NCBI GenBank assembly: GCA_019746975.1
Contig: JAIERK010000129.1
Span: 91,395 to 155,394 of the forward strand
Direction: 5' to 3'
DNA: 64,000 nt
Source of the DNA: Candidatus Obscuribacterales bacterium
Lineage (GTDB): Bacteria > Cyanobacteriota > Vampirovibrionia > Obscuribacterales > Obscuribacteraceae
Positions 27,612-36,758 of this stretch are shown here, one piece after another. Within the stretch, counting starts at the first letter, position 1. Each line of letters opens with the position of its first letter. The notes under the pieces were generated by a model, which saw only the letters and a program-made list of their open reading frames with translations, did not search any database and was not told the origin of the DNA. Both the position numbers and the translations under genes were made by a program.

Positions 27612-29366
27612 TCAGTTGGCCAGCGGCACCAGGCTACCACTAATCTGCTGCCAGGTCGCCACTCTATAAGATACGGGTGCTCGCGCGTGCGGATCGATAG
27701 ACCCCGAACCTCCGCCACTGCCACCTCGATCGGCAACTACTCGCGCGGCGTTGGGGTCGAGCTGCATCGCGCCCACATGGTTGATGTTCAAATTCTTAGC
27801 AACTATAGAACCGTAGAACTCACCAACTCCTTGAGTATTCACAGTGGCATTAGGCGCAAAAATAACGGCCTTCAGGTTTGGATTCCCCGCATCGCCATCC
27901 GCATCAAGATAAATGTTCAATGGTTTGTCACCTGCATAAAAAATCTGCAGATCAGTTGAATCGCCGTTGTTGACAATGAATTGCGTGCTCAGGCTCACAG
28001 CCGCATCGCCACTAGTATTCGGATCGATGTAGATTTTCGTAGGTGTGCCGGGGCCACTATCGTTGAAAACGAGTTTTGCAGAAGCATTCGAAGAATCGAT
28101 AGACTCGGCAGTATAGCTCCCGGACGGGACAGAAACATCGGTAGGCACATAGGCAGAGCCATCGGCAGGAGGCTCTGGAAACGATGGCAGCGACGCAGAA
28201 TTCTGTCCGGATGGCACATGATTCGGTGATACTTGATTTTGAGTTGATGCCGGTTGAGACACCATTGGTGATGTTTTGTTGGTACCGATTCGTCCTTCAC
28301 CGGCCCAGAAATCTCCAGAGTTGTTCGGAAGATTCGCCCATAGGTCTCCCAGTGCAAGGACATTATCAGAGGGCGCCGGGAACGGTGCTTCTGCAGTCGC
28401 TTGAAAGCCGCTGACAGACCCATCAACGCCACCCAGGTCGACGGCATTCGTCTCTACTCGACCGAGGACGACAGAGTTACCGTCGCCATTGAGGACTGAA
28501 TTGGTGGCACCGCTCGGATTCGTGAGCTTGAGATTGCCATAGATCAATGAGCCCGGCTCCAGCTTCGTTGTTCCGTTCGTCTCGACCACGGCTTTAAATG
28601 TGCTGGGATCACCAGGATTTCCGACGTTCACCTGCTCTGAAGACCATCCTTCTCCGGTGCTCGCCACATCCATATAGCCAAAGCCTGAGCCAATGTCGAT
28701 GTTGCCATCAGCGACGATACCTTGCGGAAAGAAAACATCTTTCGGTGGTGTCGGGTCTAGAGTAACCTTAGTATCTGGACCATCCGGAACTAGAATCGCC
28801 CGCACGCTCGACGCGAAAATACCGGTATAAGATGTCACTTCGACAACCCAAAAGTACCCCTTACTTGGTGCATCTGCATCGTCCGAAATGGCGAAGTCCT
28901 GCCAGTTATCGCCAAATTTCCAGTTCGTTGAAAGTTTGCGTCGGAGAGGATTCCATTGATCTGGAATGAATGAAGAATTCTTCAACCCGATATCAACCAT
29001 GTTAGCGCCCGTTATACGCTTCACCCTGACTCTTACTCGACAGCTATCACCAAGCTGCGGAACGTACTGCGACGGCAACTCAGTGACTCGTTCTGTCTCT
29101 CCATCAGAGGGCTCGATTACAGAAGGATTACCACTAGTGAGCGATTCATTCATCAACTTACGTGCATAGTCGAGTCCGACTTCTGCACCATTAAGTGCGA
29201 GATTTCTCTGGCGCGTAACCGCTTCGCTATTGAGCAGTGAAGCGGAGAGCCCGGCAAGGCTGAATAAAAGGATCGTCGCGAATACCGATACAGTCATGAC
29301 TGCCACCAGCGCCCAACCGGCTGAATCCCTTCTTTTCGCGGCCTTGCGTTTAGTTTGTCGTTTCAT
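27612..29366 (-). CDS. PilX-like pilus assembly protein with large C-terminal domain
   Basis: A 584-residue protein from the ATG at 29366, which overlaps the preceding gene by 17 nt and has GGAT 8 nt ahead. The basic head (KRQTKRKAAKRRDSAG) and following hydrophobic helix WALVAVMTVSVFATILLFSLAGLSASLLNSEAVTRQRNLAL resemble PilX-type pseudopilins (type IV pilus or type II secretion minor subunits). The C-terminal half contains strand-rich repeats and the FYGSIVAKNLNINHVGAMQLD motif found in proteins with polymer-forming or collagen-adhesin-like endings. Third gene of a pseudopilin operon; likely presented at the pilus tip or in the periplasm. Confidence 0.65.
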   Translation of the reverse strand: MKRQTKRKAAKRRDSAGWALVAVMTVSVFATILLFSLAGLSASLLNSEAVTRQRNLALNGAEVGLDYARKLMNESLTSGNPSVIEPSDGETERVTELPSQYVPQLGDSCRVRVRVKRITGANMVDIGLKNSSFIPDQWNPLRRKLSTNWKFGDNWQDFAISDDADAPSKGYFWVVEVTSYTGIFASSVRAILVPDGPDTKVTLDPTPPKDVFFPQGIVADGNIDIGSGFGYMDVASTGEGWSSEQVNVGNPGDPSTFKAVVETNGTTKLEPGSLIYGNLKLTNPSGATNSVLNGDGNSVVLGRVETNAVDLGGVDGSVSGFQATAEAPFPAPSDNVLALGDLWANLPNNSGDFWAGEGRIGTNKTSPMVSQPASTQNQVSPNHVPSGQNSASLPSFPEPPADGSAYVPTDVSVPSGSYTAESIDSSNASAKLVFNDSGPGTPTKIYIDPNTSGDAAVSLSTQFIVNNGDSTDLQIFYAGDKPLNIYLDADGDAGNPNLKAVIFAPNATVNTQGVGEFYGSIVAKNLNINHVGAMQLDPNAARVVADRGGSGGGSGSIDPHARAPVSYRVATWQQISGSLVPLAN

Positions 29367-30246
29367 ACAAGTCATCCATTGGTGTACCGAATGAGGCGGG
29401 AGGAAGTCGCAAACCGACCTCCGCATGGACGCCTAACGTCTTATCCAATACCGTCGATGATTCAGCTGTTTGAGCATCAACATCGGTTCGCTTCACTTCC
29501 AGATCAACGCCAACGAGTGAGATACCTCTCACCGCAGAGGTATTGACCAGCGCAACGTCCTTCAACATATCCAGACGGCCAGGGTAAATTGAGGTGTTCG
29601 GCCGCTTGGATATGTAGGAAAAAATCCGCGGTGGGCTGCCAGTAGCGGCGTTCACTTCCAAAGGACCGATGATGCCTGAGACAATACGCTGCGGATTAGT
29701 GCGCAAAACCTCTTTGCGATAGCTGCATGTCTCATCCACAGGACCAAGCTCGTTCTTTTCGCAGGTCATCTGCAATACAAATTCTCCTGGTCTCTGCGAG
29801 TCGGCAACGAGATCGTAGACAACCTCGTAGTAGCCTTTCAGAGTGATACCATTCAGGGGATTCAAAGCCGAGCCCGGAGAATACTGCGAATCCACCGGAT
29901 CATTCCTTTTATCGAGATAGTGAATCGGCATATGAAGGATCAGCTTCTGCGCTGTAAGTCGCTTGATCTCCGATGGATAGTTATCCTTATCGATAGTAAT
30001 TTCAGTCTGAATGCTTTGCGCCATCCGAACGTCGCGTTTGATTCGGTCTACGGCGATACGTGCTGCGGCTTGCGCATCGAATTGCCTCGTGAGCTTCACA
30101 TTAGCCATCACGCATAGCGCCATCAACTCTGCCACCACTGCTAGAGACACACCCAGGAGCAATGAACCAAGGAGCAGCTCAGTTAGCGACAACCCGCGAC
30201 TATTGCGAGTTGAACGTCTTACAGCGCGCCTCCTCGTAGTCTTCAT
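29350..30246 (-). CDS. PilW-like minor pseudopilin
   Basis: A 298-residue protein from the ATG at 30246, which overlaps the preceding stop as ATGA. The class III leader ends in RNSRGLSLTELLLGSLLLGVSL: Gly before the hydrophobic helix is the prepilin peptidase cleavage site and Glu at +5 is conserved. The rest is a long strand-rich periplasmic domain containing two cysteines (CEKNELGPVDETCSYRK) that may form a disulfide. PilW-type proteins prime assembly of type IV pili or type II secretion pseudopili. Coupled to both neighbours. Confidence 0.75.
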   Translation of the reverse strand: MKTTRRRAVRRSTRNSRGLSLTELLLGSLLLGVSLAVVAELMALCVMANVKLTRQFDAQAAARIAVDRIKRDVRMAQSIQTEITIDKDNYPSEIKRLTAQKLILHMPIHYLDKRNDPVDSQYSPGSALNPLNGITLKGYYEVVYDLVADSQRPGEFVLQMTCEKNELGPVDETCSYRKEVLRTNPQRIVSGIIGPLEVNAATGSPPRIFSYISKRPNTSIYPGRLDMLKDVALVNTSAVRGISLVGVDLEVKRTDVDAQTAESSTVLDKTLGVHAEVGLRLPPASFGTPMDDLYETTN

Positions 30247-30782
30247 TGAATCTCCATTACAACCAGAGATCTGCGCACCTGGCGAACCGTTTGTGAGTAG
30301 CTGTCCGACCAACTAACCGTGATTGTCACGTTGAGAATATCAGGGGTCAGCCCTTCTGCTATCGCATATGTAACTTTGCCGTCTATGGATCCAAAAGCAT
30401 TTGTGGCGGTCTTTTCCTGCCACTGTTTCGCCACCATATCCAGAACCAACGGTCGATTATGAAATTGAGGCGACTCCGGCACCGTAGCGAGAGTTTTGTT
30501 TAAAAACAAACTCTGCGTCTGCCCTCTGTATGGACTCAGACGACTGTATCCATAACTGCGCGTAAACTCGGAAAGCTCGTCCATAATCTCATTGACCGCA
30601 GCCTCATTACCAGACCGCCCCATAGCGCGCAACGACGTGGTAAACATCTCCAGAAGCCCGAAAGCGAGAATTCCAGACAAGACGAGAGAGACCAACGCCT
30701 CCACGAGATACATACCGGCAGAAGCGCGACGCGCTGCCCTGAGGCGATTCTTAACTCGCTTCTTTGACTTGAGCTTTTTCAC
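30243..30782 (-). CDS. PilV-like minor pseudopilin
   Basis: A protein of 179 residues from a GTG at 30782, preferred because AGGAG lies 5 nt before it and yields a standard leader (KKLKSKKRVKNRLRAARRASAG) followed by the helix MYLVEALVSLVLSGILAFGLL with Glu at +5. A longer frame from ATG at 30851 would add a hydrophobic stretch that is unlikely in a prepilin. The C-terminal domain is short and strand-rich (TYAIAEGLTPDILNVTITVSW). First of three overlapping pseudopilin genes; the main pilin and the motor genes are not in the window. Confidence 0.72.
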   Translation of the reverse strand: MKKLKSKKRVKNRLRAARRASAGMYLVEALVSLVLSGILAFGLLEMFTTSLRAMGRSGNEAAVNEIMDELSEFTRSYGYSRLSPYRGQTQSLFLNKTLATVPESPQFHNRPLVLDMVAKQWQEKTATNAFGSIDGKVTYAIAEGLTPDILNVTITVSWSDSYSQTVRQVRRSLVVMEIQ

Positions 30783-31063
30783 CAATGCTCCTGGAATTAC
30801 CGCGCCTAGTATATAAGTGCCTGATTTAAATGCATAAATAACAAGAGACATTTATTTATAGGCAGAACTGCTCGGATAGAAGCCTAAATGGCAAAAACTA
30901 TGCTTCTATAGTGGCATACGCGTCAGGAACCGGCGTTTGTTCGCGGAGTTTCCGCGCAGCGGTTCCCCACCATATTATTTCCACTCGGCATTTCCTAAGG
31001 TCTTTCCACATGTACAGCTCGGCGTTCCTTACCGGAGCAGGTTCGGCTCGACCACAGCTTAGT

Positions 31064-31831
31064 CTAAACCGACGCAAAGCCAAATGCATTGCCGCCGCGA
31101 TCAAGTATCGACTCACACGCCAAATCCGCCTTGGCGAGCAGGACCTTCCAGTCCGCGCCATGGTTGGGGAAGCAGGCGATGCCTATCGAGGCGCGCAGGA
31201 AGAACAGATGTCCCTGGTGTTGAATAGGACATCCTTCGAAGTATTGACGCGCAGTCTCAGCGAACATGGTTGAGTTGGGTCCGTTGCACTCTGGCAGCAG
31301 AACCATAAAACGGTCATTGCTGTAATGGCCGACAGTGTCGATGTCCGTGTCGACAACGTTGCAGAGCACTGAGTCGATGAAGGCCAACGACTGATCGTAA
31401 GCCGGCACACCGTAGCTCGACACAACCCGCGCCAAATCGCCGAAGCCGACAATGGCCAAGGAAAATGGTCGGCTGAACTTAACACAGCGCTTCGCTTCAA
31501 GCTCAAGCGCTCGCATGCAGTCGTGGAAAGTGACGACCGCAGACTGAGGACGGGTACGAACGGTCATTGCCAAATCTGGCTGGGGGAGCGGAGCAGGAGC
31601 AGACGGCTTATCGCCTGATGTATCTTTGATGGCAGGCATACGGTAGAGTGTGGCGAGGTGTCGCTGCGACGCCTGCTGTTGCTCTTTCTTCATGAGCTCA
31701 ATGTCCGGGTGATTGTCCATCGCGTCGCGATTGCGGACATTGCTTAACTGCTGGTGAAACTTGTTATCGATGATAACTGTCTCTGAAAATTTGCCGTTTT
31801 TTTCTTTGTTGTTATTAAATGGGCTGTTCAT
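31064..31831 (-). CDS. Protein with degenerate GGDEF (diguanylate cyclase-like) domain
   Basis: A 255-residue protein. Residues 1-100 are polar and mostly disordered; residues about 105-255 have the GGDEF fold: AKRCVKFSRPFSLAIVGFGDLARV, then HYSNDRFMVLLPE where the signature motif should be, then RASIGIACFPNHGADWKVLLAKAD. The signature is SNDRF instead of GG(D/E)EF, so catalysis of c-di-GMP synthesis is not expected. It may bind nucleotide or serve as a protein interaction module. The plus-strand neighbour region is non-coding. The active GGDEF at 42397-48360 shows that the cell does use c-di-GMP. Confidence 0.7.
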   Translation of the reverse strand: MNSPFNNNKEKNGKFSETVIIDNKFHQQLSNVRNRDAMDNHPDIELMKKEQQQASQRHLATLYRMPAIKDTSGDKPSAPAPLPQPDLAMTVRTRPQSAVVTFHDCMRALELEAKRCVKFSRPFSLAIVGFGDLARVVSSYGVPAYDQSLAFIDSVLCNVVDTDIDTVGHYSNDRFMVLLPECNGPNSTMFAETARQYFEGCPIQHQGHLFFLRASIGIACFPNHGADWKVLLAKADLACESILDRGGNAFGFASV

Positions 31832-32184
31832 GTGCGCAGCGGTTCCATACTTAAACTCTTTTTTGATATACCCAGATCGACAAATGAAATCCCGCAGAAA
31901 CTAACTATTGCAACATTTGTCGCAATCGCCATATCTCAATGCAGGTCAAAGATTTGAGACGGTCGCTCCAAAACAATGTTCCGAGGGAGCAGATCATTGG
32001 AAGAAACGCTTTATCAGGCAACTACACTGTTGCGACTCAAACATCGGAGGCGAGTGTCACGCTCAGAACTCTAGCCACTAGACATCTCCTGAGTCAGCTG
32101 TGTCACAGCCAGGTTTCAACGCTCGGACTCAGAACCCCAGCCATTAGAGGCTCATACAACGACGCGGTTGCTGGCCAAACGAAG
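31832..32184. other. Intergenic region with two imperfect 21-bp direct repeats
   Basis: 353 bp between the degenerate GGDEF gene and the end of the acetyltransferase gene. A 21-bp sequence beginning CTCAGAAC and ending TAGA occurs at 32062-32082 and again at 32128-32148 with three differences. A plus-strand frame runs across the area but overlaps the acetyltransferase end and has repeat-derived composition, so I do not call it a gene. Confidence 0.4.
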
Positions 32185-32757
32185 TCAAGTTCGCTGCGAT
32201 GCGATGTCCATAGGAGCGATTCGATACAACACGTGCTCGAACAGCTCGTGATCCTGAGCCACCAGCGGGTGTCCGAACACTCCCGAATGACTCATTCCGA
32301 TTTTTTCCATAACTCTTATGGACTTTTGATTGCTTGAAGCTGTAAATGAAACGACTTCAGGAAGTTTAACTCTCAAAAAAGCATCTCGCAAAACTTCGAT
32401 GGCTCCTTCTGGTGCATAGCCCTTGCCCCAGTGAACGGGAGCAAGCCGCCACCCGATCTCGACGCACGGTGTAAAATGAGCCTGAAAACGCGGAATGCTC
32501 AGTCCGACAAATCCGATAAACTCACCGGTTTCTCTGAGTTCTACAGCCCAGAGCCCGAAGCCCTCTCGCTCGAAGTGTGCTTCCGTCCCAGCAATGAAGG
32601 ACTTAGACTCGTCAGTGCTCAACGGACGTGGGAAATAGCGCATAACAGCCGGGTCGGCATTGAGCGTGGCGAATGGAATCGCATCCGATAAGCGCCAGCG
32701 CCGGAGTAACAATCGCTCAGTCTCAAGCCCAGCAATAATTTCGAATGCTTTTTTCAT
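32185..32757 (-). CDS. GNAT-family N-acetyltransferase (RimJ/RimL-like)
   Basis: A 190-residue enzyme from the ATG at 32757 (eight extra residues are possible at the N-terminus). It begins with the typical LETERLLLRRWRLSDAIPFATL, has the strand GEFIGFVGLSIPRF, and the acetyl-CoA pyrophosphate loop in GWRLAPVHWGKGYAPEGAIEVLRDAF (Q/RxxGxG/A form), followed by FTASSNQKSIRVMEKIGM. Such enzymes acetylate N-terminal alanine/serine of ribosomal proteins or small amines. No context clue for the substrate. Confidence 0.9.
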   Translation of the reverse strand: MKKAFEIIAGLETERLLLRRWRLSDAIPFATLNADPAVMRYFPRPLSTDESKSFIAGTEAHFEREGFGLWAVELRETGEFIGFVGLSIPRFQAHFTPCVEIGWRLAPVHWGKGYAPEGAIEVLRDAFLRVKLPEVVSFTASSNQKSIRVMEKIGMSHSGVFGHPLVAQDHELFEHVLYRIAPMDIASQRT

Positions 32758-32844
32758 CGCTAAAGCATACAATGAAACCATTGTCTGAATTTAGTTACAT
32801 TTATGGTTCATACTGGTTTTATCGCTGGGAACCGAGGATTGTAA

Positions 32845-33933
32845 ATGAGTATGGGTGGACGGGAGCGCTCTGTTCGGGCTTTATTTTTTTTTGCATGCCT
32901 GATTGGCGCCGCCACATCAGCACAACCAGCTCATGCCCTCGCCGCGATGGAACAGGGTAAAGTCGAGCTTAAGTGGAAGCGCTACAACGCGGCCAAAGCA
33001 CAATTTATGCTTGAGATTCAACGAAATCCATCCAATCAAAAAGCCTACCTGTTCCTCGGTCGATGCCTCGAATACCTCAAAGATACCGAAGATGCTAAGG
33101 CCACTTACCGAGCTTGTTACAGCGTCAATCCGTTTTCTCTGGAAGGAAAACAGGCGAAGAAATTTCTGCTCGACGTCTCCGGAAAGATGGAAGAGCGAGA
33201 ACATCGTGCGGTAGACTCGCCGCAGGATGTGATAGATAGCGGTGTTCTTATTCAGAGACAATCGCTAGAACTTCAAGCTAGAAAGATCAGAGAAGCTAGA
33301 GCCTACGAGCAAAGTCGTCGAGGCATGAGTCCGAGACGTGGTTACTACTACAGCGCCGACGGTCTGTACAACGACGGACAGCGCCGACGTGGAGAGGTCA
33401 GTAACCAGGATTTCATCAACAACAGTGGTGGTATTTACGATGCTGCCAACGAAGCCGCCAAGGCGCGCGCGTTTGGTCAAAGGCAAGCGATGAGCATTCA
33501 GGGCACAGCTAACGCCCTAATCGAAAGACTTGGTAGAAAATCCACAGGATCAGCTCCGGCGCTTAGAGCAATCGGAACTAACCTTTATGTTCAATATTAT
33601 CGCAGCTCTAACGAGGAAGAGGATAACATGCCTTTGCCTCAAGACCCACCCATGGAGCTTCGAGCCAGACAATACCGATTGGGTGATCCAGTTCCCAAGT
33701 CAAGTAAAATGGTCGGAGTATCGCCGGCAGCAAGGTCCGCACGCAACTCAGAGACTGTAAAAAGCACAATCGGACCGGAAGATGTAGCATCGAAGGCCTT
33801 ATTCGATGCTCTGACTCAACCCGAGGCAAAGCCGGAAGATGCAGTATCCAGCAACATAATAAGCGCAAAGGAGTCCCACATAGTCCGCGACAGGTCTGGC
33901 ACCACGATGGTACCACCACGATCAAACCCCTGA
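32845..33933 (+). CDS. Secreted TPR protein, unknown function
   Basis: A 362-residue protein with GAGG 7 nt before its ATG. Signal peptide at residues 1-32 (ALFFFACLIGAATSAQPAHA, signal peptidase I site AHA). Mature part begins with two to three TPR units (AMEQGKVELKWKRYNAAKAQ, AYLFLGRCLEYLKDTEDAKA) and continues with an Arg/Tyr-rich, probably disordered tail. Likely periplasmic or envelope-associated adapter; exact role unknown. The next gene on the same strand also encodes a secreted protein. Confidence 0.65.
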   Translation: MSMGGRERSVRALFFFACLIGAATSAQPAHALAAMEQGKVELKWKRYNAAKAQFMLEIQRNPSNQKAYLFLGRCLEYLKDTEDAKATYRACYSVNPFSLEGKQAKKFLLDVSGKMEEREHRAVDSPQDVIDSGVLIQRQSLELQARKIREARAYEQSRRGMSPRRGYYYSADGLYNDGQRRRGEVSNQDFINNSGGIYDAANEAAKARAFGQRQAMSIQGTANALIERLGRKSTGSAPALRAIGTNLYVQYYRSSNEEEDNMPLPQDPPMELRARQYRLGDPVPKSSKMVGVSPAARSARNSETVKSTIGPEDVASKALFDALTQPEAKPEDAVSSNIISAKESHIVRDRSGTTMVPPRSNP

Positions 33934-34058
33934 CCATTGATTCGCAAAGCGAAATAATTCATGCCTCTCAAATAGCTTCGTATTCGATACCAATAGTTTC
34001 GCTCGCAAGTCAACCAGTGATGACCACGCAGAAGATGTTATAGACAAGGAGAACAGCT

Positions 34059-35075
34059 ATGCAAGCTCGATACCGCGATTTCCCAAAAGTTGTCACTGCC
34101 TTATGCTGCCTCTTCGCTACGATACAACTACCGGGTTTTTCTCACAATACAAGTGACACTACCGGCCACATCCTTGTCGAAGGCGCCTCACCCACTGCAA
34201 GTGCCATGACTCGTTGCATTCAAGAGCAAGGAACCGCACGCGCTTCAACGAAAACATCCTGCTGCGCAGGTAACGCCGACGAAACGAAAGCAGACTTAAT
34301 CGGCGAATACAACTCTGGCATGCTCGATCTGCCAGAGGAAGGCTGCGATCCAGTCCGGTTTCACCAAGCCCGATATTTGATTGAAAGTTGTCGAGACTAC
34401 ATTAAGGTAGCAAAGCCTCTTCACGAAAAAATGGAGCAACAGATTTTGATTGCAAAAACGCTTAAAGGAAAAGCAGACATGCTAATCAACAATATTCCTG
34501 CCGTTGCGCCTCCGAAACTGAAGGGACTGGCCCTACAAAGTGCTACGCAAGACTACACCAAGGATTTGCAATCATTTGTCAATCACGCAGATCAATACAA
34601 AATGAACCTGCAGATTTTCAGAAATACGATTGGAGAATGCAGAGCCGCTCAAGCCGCCTACGATCGTCAGCGCAATCAATACGACCTGCACTGCAATCAG
34701 TTTCATGTCACCGGATTATCCGACATAGAACCGCCTCACATATGCGGTGCGCTCGGATTGACAGAAGGGGAAGCAGGACACATTTCCGGAATGTTGAGAG
34801 CCGACGAACAGCGCCTGTCACAGACTATGCAAGAGCTGCGCCAAACCAACGCTCTGGTACAAGAATCGAGAAATATGGTGGCTGCGAATATCAATGCCTC
34901 AGCTCACGATGCCATGCGACAAAAAGAAGAGCAAAAGCTATCCAAGGAATTTGGCAGACTTCGTGAAGAATACGAACTTCTAAAGATCCAGAGCAACATG
35001 CTCGGTACAGCCAAGCAGAGAGAAGTTGGACGATTGATTCAACGCTCCGTATCCGGAAATGTCGTCAGCAGATAA
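34059..35075 (+). CDS. Secreted Cys-rich coiled-coil protein, unknown function
   Basis: A 338-residue protein with AAGGAG ahead of the ATG. Residues 1-30 look like a signal peptide (VVTALCCLFATIQLPGFS). Cysteines occur in spaced positions (RCIQE, SCCAGN, EGCDP, ESCRD, GECRA, LHCNQ, HICGA), enough for several disulfides. Long helical segments (YLIESCRDYIKVAKPLHEKM, EQRLSQTMQELRQTNALVQE) point to coiled-coil rods. No family recognised. It probably acts in the periplasm or at the surface together with the TPR protein upstream. Confidence 0.6.
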   Translation: MQARYRDFPKVVTALCCLFATIQLPGFSHNTSDTTGHILVEGASPTASAMTRCIQEQGTARASTKTSCCAGNADETKADLIGEYNSGMLDLPEEGCDPVRFHQARYLIESCRDYIKVAKPLHEKMEQQILIAKTLKGKADMLINNIPAVAPPKLKGLALQSATQDYTKDLQSFVNHADQYKMNLQIFRNTIGECRAAQAAYDRQRNQYDLHCNQFHVTGLSDIEPPHICGALGLTEGEAGHISGMLRADEQRLSQTMQELRQTNALVQESRNMVAANINASAHDAMRQKEEQKLSKEFGRLREEYELLKIQSNMLGTAKQREVGRLIQRSVSGNVVSR

Positions 35076-35165
35076 ACTCCCAATTGGGAGAATTGCTGCG
35101 ATTGTTCAAAAGCCTAGTTGGATTTCGGATTCGCGATCTTTGCAAAGATTTACCTTGAGCGAGGT

Positions 35166-35200
35166 TGGCGATTCGCCACCCCCCGGCTTACCAACGCCGG
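35166..35200. other. Two adjacent GC-rich hairpins between convergent genes
   Basis: TGGCG/CGCCA (35166-35178, three-base loop) and CCGGC/GCCGG (35183-35200, eight-base loop) lie 90 bp after the stop of the plus-strand gene and before the end of the minus-strand gene. They may act as a bidirectional transcription end or be a REP-like element; compare the palindrome at 54903-54919. Confidence 0.35.
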
Positions 35201-35311
35201 AAGGATAGGCCTCTCTAAGGCAGCCAGCAGGCGCGAGGCGTTCGAGCGAATCCATTGTCGATCCTAATTTACGAGAATTGTCAGCGAAAATTCTAAACCG
35301 ACAAGATAGTT

Positions 35312-35671
35312 CTACTTCTTCATAGTAAAGATTCCGCGAGCACGTCGCGTGTGCTTCTCAGCCTCGGATTCACGACCACAGGCCTTCAACATGGTGGCAT
35401 AGTTTTCCAATATTGAAACAAGACCTTCGTGAAAAGGACCATCGGAAGCCTCTTTGGCCTGAATAGCTCTTTTGTATACAGGATCGGACTCTCCGTATCG
35501 ACCTTGAGCTCTCAAACAGTTAGCAAGATTATTTAGGCTCGTTACAAGTCGATTATCTTTAGGACCAAACTTTTCTGCTTCAGTCACGGCAAGCTGAAAG
35601 TGTTTTTCCGCTTCCGCTTGTTTGCCCTGCGACATCGCTTGTTGTCCAGCGACGTTGTATCTTTCCCACAT
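35312..35671 (-). CDS. Small TPR protein (kinesin-light-chain-like repeats)
   Basis: A 119-residue protein from the ATG at 35671, which has GAGG 8 nt ahead; a GTG nine codons earlier lacks one. Nearly all of it is TPR: GQQAMSQGKQAEAEKHFQLA, SLNNLANCLRAQGRYGESDP, SILENYATMLKACGRESEAE. No signal peptide. Tetratricopeptide units of the TPR_12/kinesin-light-chain type bind partner proteins. Its upstream region contains a ten-unit decamer repeat (35797-35896). Confidence 0.75.
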   Translation of the reverse strand: MWERYNVAGQQAMSQGKQAEAEKHFQLAVTEAEKFGPKDNRLVTSLNNLANCLRAQGRYGESDPVYKRAIQAKEASDGPFHEGLVSILENYATMLKACGRESEAEKHTRRARGIFTMKK

Positions 35672-35796
35672 AGAATGAACCTCGTCTTCGCAATCCACTT
35701 CAACTAAGCTACCCAGAATTGGTCGCCACTAACTCAAAACATTGATGTCTGAGCGGGTCTGCTTTTAGATGAGGCGATATCGGCAAACCTGGTTAC

Positions 35797-35896
35797 GGAA
35801 TTCATCGGAATTCATCGGAATTCATCGGAACTCATTGGTACTTATTAGTACTTATTAGTACTTATTAGTACTCATCAGTACTCATCGAACCTCATG
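35797..35896. repeat. Ten tandem 10-bp units
   Basis: Units drift stepwise from GGAATTCATC (three copies from 35797) via GGAACTCATT, GGTACTTATT, AGTACTTATT (two) and AGTACTCATC (two) to GAACCTCATG. The 10-bp period equals one helical turn, so any sequence-specific contact would recur on the same DNA face. It lies 125-225 bp upstream of the start of the small TPR gene. Confidence 0.9.
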
Positions 35897-35954
35897 AGCC
35901 TAACGAATTCAAGGGCATCTATTTGGAAATGGGCGATATTGAGGACACTCGATC

Positions 35955-36605
35955 TTAAAAGACCGGCGCCTCTAGTAAGTGACACCACTCCAGTGAGACG
36001 AATTCTTCTTTATGAAGATCCGAGAAAATAACCGCAATCCATTCAGTCGTTCCGTTGTCGCCTTCCATGCACGCGGTACCAGGGCCGATACCGAAGCGCG
36101 AGCCGTTAAGCATCAGTTTGGTGTTGGTCATGGTTATAGCTTTGTCGACCTCTCCGAGACCTCCATCGTGATAGGCTTTGCGGTAGAGATTGGCGACCGT
36201 CTCGAGCACTCTGGCGTTCTTGCTGAGATACTGTCGACGAAATACACCAGCGGTGTAATCGCGAATTGCTTCGATTTGTTTTCGGAGTTTTGGAGACACT
36301 TTACCGGAATTGAATCTTTCTAGTAAGAACATTCCGTTCTCGGTACCGAACTCAATCATCATCTGGTGCGAAAAGAGTTGCTGAAAATCGGGCACCGCGG
36401 ATGGCGGCGAGCCGATTGGATCGAGGAATTCGAATTCCCCGTTGACAGCCAACTCTACGATGGCATCGCTCATCTGCTCTAAAGGATCAAAACTCAGATC
36501 GTTGTCGCTGGTAGCTTCTTCGTTTGTCTGAATCGTCTCCAGTCGCTTCTTTAGATTAGAGCTTCTGACCCTTGTCGCAAGCGCCTTTGCTCCCTTGACT
36601 TTCAT
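35955..36605 (-). CDS. Unknown cytoplasmic protein
   Basis: A 216-residue protein that starts with a basic stretch (KVKGAKALATRVRSSNLKKRL) and continues mainly as helices (LFSHQMMIEFGTENGMFLLERF, KQIEAIRDYTAGVFRRQYLS). Its C-terminal part has strands ending SDLHKEEFVSLEWCHLLEAPVF. No signal peptide, membrane helix or known motif. It follows the large RHS/YD-like gene? No: it precedes nothing on its strand within 200 bp downstream, and lies 153 bp downstream of the end of that large gene on the same strand, so cotranscription with it is possible. Confidence 0.55.
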   Translation of the reverse strand: MKVKGAKALATRVRSSNLKKRLETIQTNEEATSDNDLSFDPLEQMSDAIVELAVNGEFEFLDPIGSPPSAVPDFQQLFSHQMMIEFGTENGMFLLERFNSGKVSPKLRKQIEAIRDYTAGVFRRQYLSKNARVLETVANLYRKAYHDGGLGEVDKAITMTNTKLMLNGSRFGIGPGTACMEGDNGTTEWIAVIFSDLHKEEFVSLEWCHLLEAPVF

Positions 36606-36758
36606 ACTTTTGCTACTCCGTACGCAATAAATTGTCTGGCTTTTCCCTCACCATCGACAAATTGGAAATAAAGCAAACAACGAATCGTCTCCAGTTAGAC
36701 CCGTCTTTGCCACCATCTTGCGTTGCACTTAACGGCTTTCGTGCGAAAAACTCCCTGT

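Noticed and set aside
31939..32337. Plus-strand protein of 132 residues
   Set aside because: Overlaps the end of the acetyltransferase gene on the other strand and covers a direct repeat; no start signal or recognisable composition.
35100..35290. Riboswitch in the gap with two GC hairpins
   Set aside because: The hairpins lie between convergent genes, not upstream of a start, and I could match no riboswitch consensus.
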